Shown: piece after piece, positions 62,301-64,000 of the stretch
Layout of the letters: each line of letters opens with the position of its first letter
How positions within the stretch are numbered: position 1 is the stretch's first letter
Assembly: GCA_013054445.1 (NCBI GenBank)
Contig: JAAMPI010000017.1
Span: 1 to 64,000, forward strand
From: Cudoniella acicularis
Lineage: Eukaryota > Ascomycota > Leotiomycetes > Helotiales > Helotiaceae
Direction: 5' to 3'
Length of the DNA: 64,000 nt
Program-made: the position numbers and the translations under genes
The notes under the pieces: model-generated
Databases searched by the model: none
What the model was told of the DNA's origin: nothing
What the model saw: only the letters and a program-made list of their open reading frames with translations

Positions 62301-64000
62301 CCCAGTATTAGTGCGCTGATACTTTTAGGAACCGAAATCACTTGCTTAATGATATCTCCTGAAAGATTTGAGCGATCTTCCATTCCCCAATACGCGAAAT
62401 CGGCAGGACGAACTTCAAATGGTAAAGCTCGTGCAGGAATGATATGCTCCTGGCTGTACTGAATCTGCCTCTTGATCCAAGTCGAGAAAGGTAGTGGTTT
62501 AGGGGCCGCCAGAATACCCAACGTAAGAATTGCCTCCAGGTCCTCCATAACAATTCGCCAAGATACCAAATCAATGATCACATGGTGGATGGCTAGGAAG
62601 AGTAACTGCGACTCATCGGGAAGGTTGATGAGGTCGGCTCCAAACAAGGGGCCTTTTTGCAGGTTGAAACTCTTTTGTGTCTGGTGAATGATATGCTCGA
62701 CTGCACCCATGCTAGGCACATCATGCTCACGAAGAATATAGGAATTGGCAATGTCCGTGCAAATGAACTGAGACCATTGACCACTCCCCCCCGACTGCTT
62801 AAACCTTGACCTGAGCATAGTGTGAAGAGCTAGAACCTGCTCGATTGCCGACTTTAGGTGGCTAAGTTGAATGCGCCTGCGAACACGCAAAATAAAGCTC
62901 TGGTTGAAATGATTCTTGACCGCGCCTGCAACTTTGCTAGTGCGACGCATATGCCACCTTTGGATAGGATTTAGCTCGAATTTTGTGCCAATCTCTTCCT
63001 CTACATCGAGAGAGCCGGAAGTCAAGACCCTTGCTTTCAATGCAAGCCGTGATAGAATCTTGGTTTTAAGAATATCCTGCACCGTGATCTCGATGTTTTC
63101 GGTGCGGCATGTAGACGTAACCTGGATCGCAGTAATAGAGTCCCCTCCTAGTTTGAGAAATGAACTATTTGCTCCGATTTTGTCCAAAGGTAAATTAAGG
63201 ACGCGACTCCAAATTTCCTGAAGTTTCTTTTCCATTTTTGTTTGTGGGGTGCTGGAACCGTCGGCTGTATTTGTCTGTTCTGGACCCATGAGCTGATCCA
63301 TTGCGAGCCGAGAGCCTAGCTCACGAAGAGCCTTCCGATCCAGCTTGCCAGAGACCATTAAAGGCATTTTTGGCAAGCTTACGAACGTAGCCGGTACCAT
63401 GTATGGTGGAAGTAGCTGCGTGAGTCGTGCTTCCACGCCGTCCAAGACCCCACTCGGGACTCTTACTGCTGATGATACATTTGCGTCCGCTATGCTGTCC
63501 GACTGCATACGCAGAAATGCCACGATCATAGGTGCACCTGCTCCGTTGTTTGGTTTGATGACTTCGACTCCGACCTCGAGGCATCCTTTCACTTCCCGAA
63601 GAACGTGATACTCAATTTCTCCTAACTCTATACGCTGTCCACGAAGCTTGACTTGTGTATCTTTTCGACCCAAGATCTGCACAGTCCCATCCTCCTTGTA
63701 CCTGGCAAGGTCACCAGTCTTGTAGAGTCTGCGATTTGAGGTTCGACCGCCGCTCCCCCGAGCAGCCCAGCTTGGGTTCTCAATAAATGCCGCCTCTGTT
63801 TTCGTTTTGTTCTGAATGTAACAGCGAGCAAGTATTGGGCCTTCGATCAGGAGTTCTCCAACCGCTCCAATTGGCAAAAGTTTGTCATGATCGGCAGGGT
63901 CAGTGATCCAGAGAAGACACCCTAAAGCAGTCCCGACGTTGTTTGGGTCATCATTCGTGGACAAGCCTGCAAGGCATGAACAGAAAATACTGGCCTCAGC
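47313..64000 (-). CDS. Giant nonribosomal peptide synthetase, 3' part (continues past the window)
   Basis: A modular peptide synthetase reading leftwards; the first residues at the edge (EASIFCS) lie mid adenylation domain, so the N-terminus is outside. Exons are 60479-64000, 52595-60427 and 47313-52508. Introns 60428-60478 (GTGAGT...ATAG) and 52509-52594 (GTAAGT...ACAG) both fall at the same point of a condensation domain, joining DPTD or DPSD to FDLVLN or FELVLN. This gives about 5516 residues. Domain order: A1(partial)-T1-E1-C2-A2-T2-C3-A3-T3-E3-C4-A4-T4-E4-C5-T5. T1 to T4 keep the LGGDS phosphopantetheine site; T5 does not. There is no thioesterase; release probably uses the terminal condensation-type domain, common in fungal cyclic peptides. 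Three epimerases predict D-residues at modules 1, 3 and 4. No frameshift or stop is seen. Product unknown. Confidence 0.97.
47427..48965 (-). other. NRPS terminal C5 and degenerate T5
   Basis: C5 (about 48965-47712) starts ILPATGFQAETLAAT and has PHAQFDSIS where HHxxxDG is expected, a form seen in fungal terminal condensation domains that release or cyclise the peptide. It is followed by a carrier-protein-like fold at about 47639-47427 (DIVQRVWERTLNI, SPYFTLDTPFYVL). The LGGDS site of that fold has become LWGHP at 47514-47528, with proline where the phosphopantetheine serine belongs. T5 is therefore unlikely to carry a pantetheine arm. A basic tail of about 30 residues ends the protein. Confidence 0.8.
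49094..53692 (-). other. NRPS module 4: C4-A4-T4-E4
   Basis: C4 starts EDFYPCAPIQEGILIAQ and is crossed by intron 52509-52594. Its site is SHALTDA near 53284, again lacking the first His and the Gly. A4 (about 52304-50727) has FTSGSTGKPKGVVWEH, VFDCSALEI, GEPIGQDN, NGFGPSET, YRTGDLGKY and RKLDRVSV. T4 has LGGDS with serine at 50532-50534. E4 (50384-49094) has AHHLVVDLVSWR near 49958, NEGHGREPWD and RTVGWFT. A3 and A4 share unusual wording (GKPK-VVWEH, LQFAS-VFD, FLTPTFARLI), suggesting module duplication. Confidence 0.92.
53804..58246 (-). other. NRPS module 3: C3-A3-T3-E3
   Basis: C3 (about 58246-57029) has EDIYPCAPLQEGLMA and a fully canonical AHHAIYDGWS near 57898. A3 (56986-55439) has FTSGSTGKPKAVVWEH, VFDASVGEV, GESIGQDN, NAYGPSEC, YRTGDLGRY and TGKLDRVTV. 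T3 has LGGDS with serine near 55255. E3 (55096-53804) has AHHLVIDLVSWR near 54697, NESHGRELWD and RTVGWFT. The residue is expected to be epimerised to D. Confidence 0.92.
58360..61573 (-). other. NRPS module 2: C2-A2-T2
   Basis: C2 begins with EDIYPCSPMQEGILVAQ (61573) and is crossed by intron 60428-60478. Its active-site segment is NHSLNDA near 61171, which keeps the second His and the Asp of HHxxxDG but not the first His or the Gly. A2 (about 60235-58650) has FTSGSTGNPKG, FAFDVHISDIF, GEPLTQEN, NVFGPSET, YGTGDLVR and KLDRGRVK. T2 has LGGDS with serine near 58474. No E follows, so an L-residue is expected here unless the substrate is already D or non-chiral. Confidence 0.9.
61700..64000 (-). 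other. NRPS module 1: A1 (partial)-T1-E1
   Basis: A1 from the edge to about 63320 shows ATP-binding and hinge motifs (YKTGDLARY, GRKDTQVKLRGQRIELGEIE, SGKLDRKAL). T1 is near 63247-63035 with its serine in LGGDS around 63139. E1 spans about 62992-61700 with HHVIIDLVSWR near 62587, NEGHGREPWD and RTVGWFT, the marks of an active epimerase. The residue loaded here should leave as the D-form. The binding-pocket part of A1 lies outside the window. Confidence 0.9.

Overview
The window is from a filamentous ascomycete, most likely Pezizomycotina. Genes are interrupted by short introns (about 45 to 120 bases) with GTAAGT-type donors and CTAAC/CTGAC-like branch sites. The recognisable families are fungal (CASP/Coy1, Vps3, Dcp1, Zn2Cys6 regulator, DUF3455, giant NRPS). 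About 8 kb of very AT-rich, stop-riddled transposon remnants looks like repeat-induced point mutation (RIP). I cannot name the genus.

Region by region. 0-12.3 kb is gene-poor: two related BTB/POZ genes (the second with a nonsense codon), a possible small membrane protein, a small cysteine-rich protein, and a broken Old Yellow Enzyme-like gene. 14.6-15.5 kb holds a secreted DUF3455 protein. 17.9-26 kb is a housekeeping block: a Golgi CASP/Coy1 coiled-coil protein (-), the CORVET subunit Vps3/TGFBRAP1-like (+), and the decapping activator Dcp1 (+). The first two each carry a single extra base in a homopolymer run, which looks more like base-calling error than biology. 26.8-37.6 kb holds an intact MFS sugar/quinate-type transporter, a decayed GH3 beta-glucosidase, a TAP-like alpha/beta hydrolase and a divergent Zn2Cys6 transcription factor. 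37.6-42.5 kb and 44.2-47.3 kb are an AT-rich transposon graveyard with several families of short TG...CA elements, some with perfect 5-bp target-site duplications, and a Ty3/gypsy reverse-transcriptase fossil. Between the two halves sits one intact, intronless cytochrome P450. 47.3-64 kb is the 3' part of a giant nonribosomal peptide synthetase that runs off the right edge.

How they may work together. The NRPS (at least four A domains, three epimerases, a terminal condensation-type domain), the P450, the Zn2Cys6 regulator and perhaps the hydrolase and MFS transporter form a plausible biosynthetic cluster for a peptide rich in D-residues. The domain order seen is A1(partial)-T1-E1-C2-A2-T2-C3-A3-T3-E3-C4-A4-T4-E4-C5-T5, where the last T lacks the phosphopantetheine serine. 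Cluster membership beyond adjacency is inference; the product is unknown.
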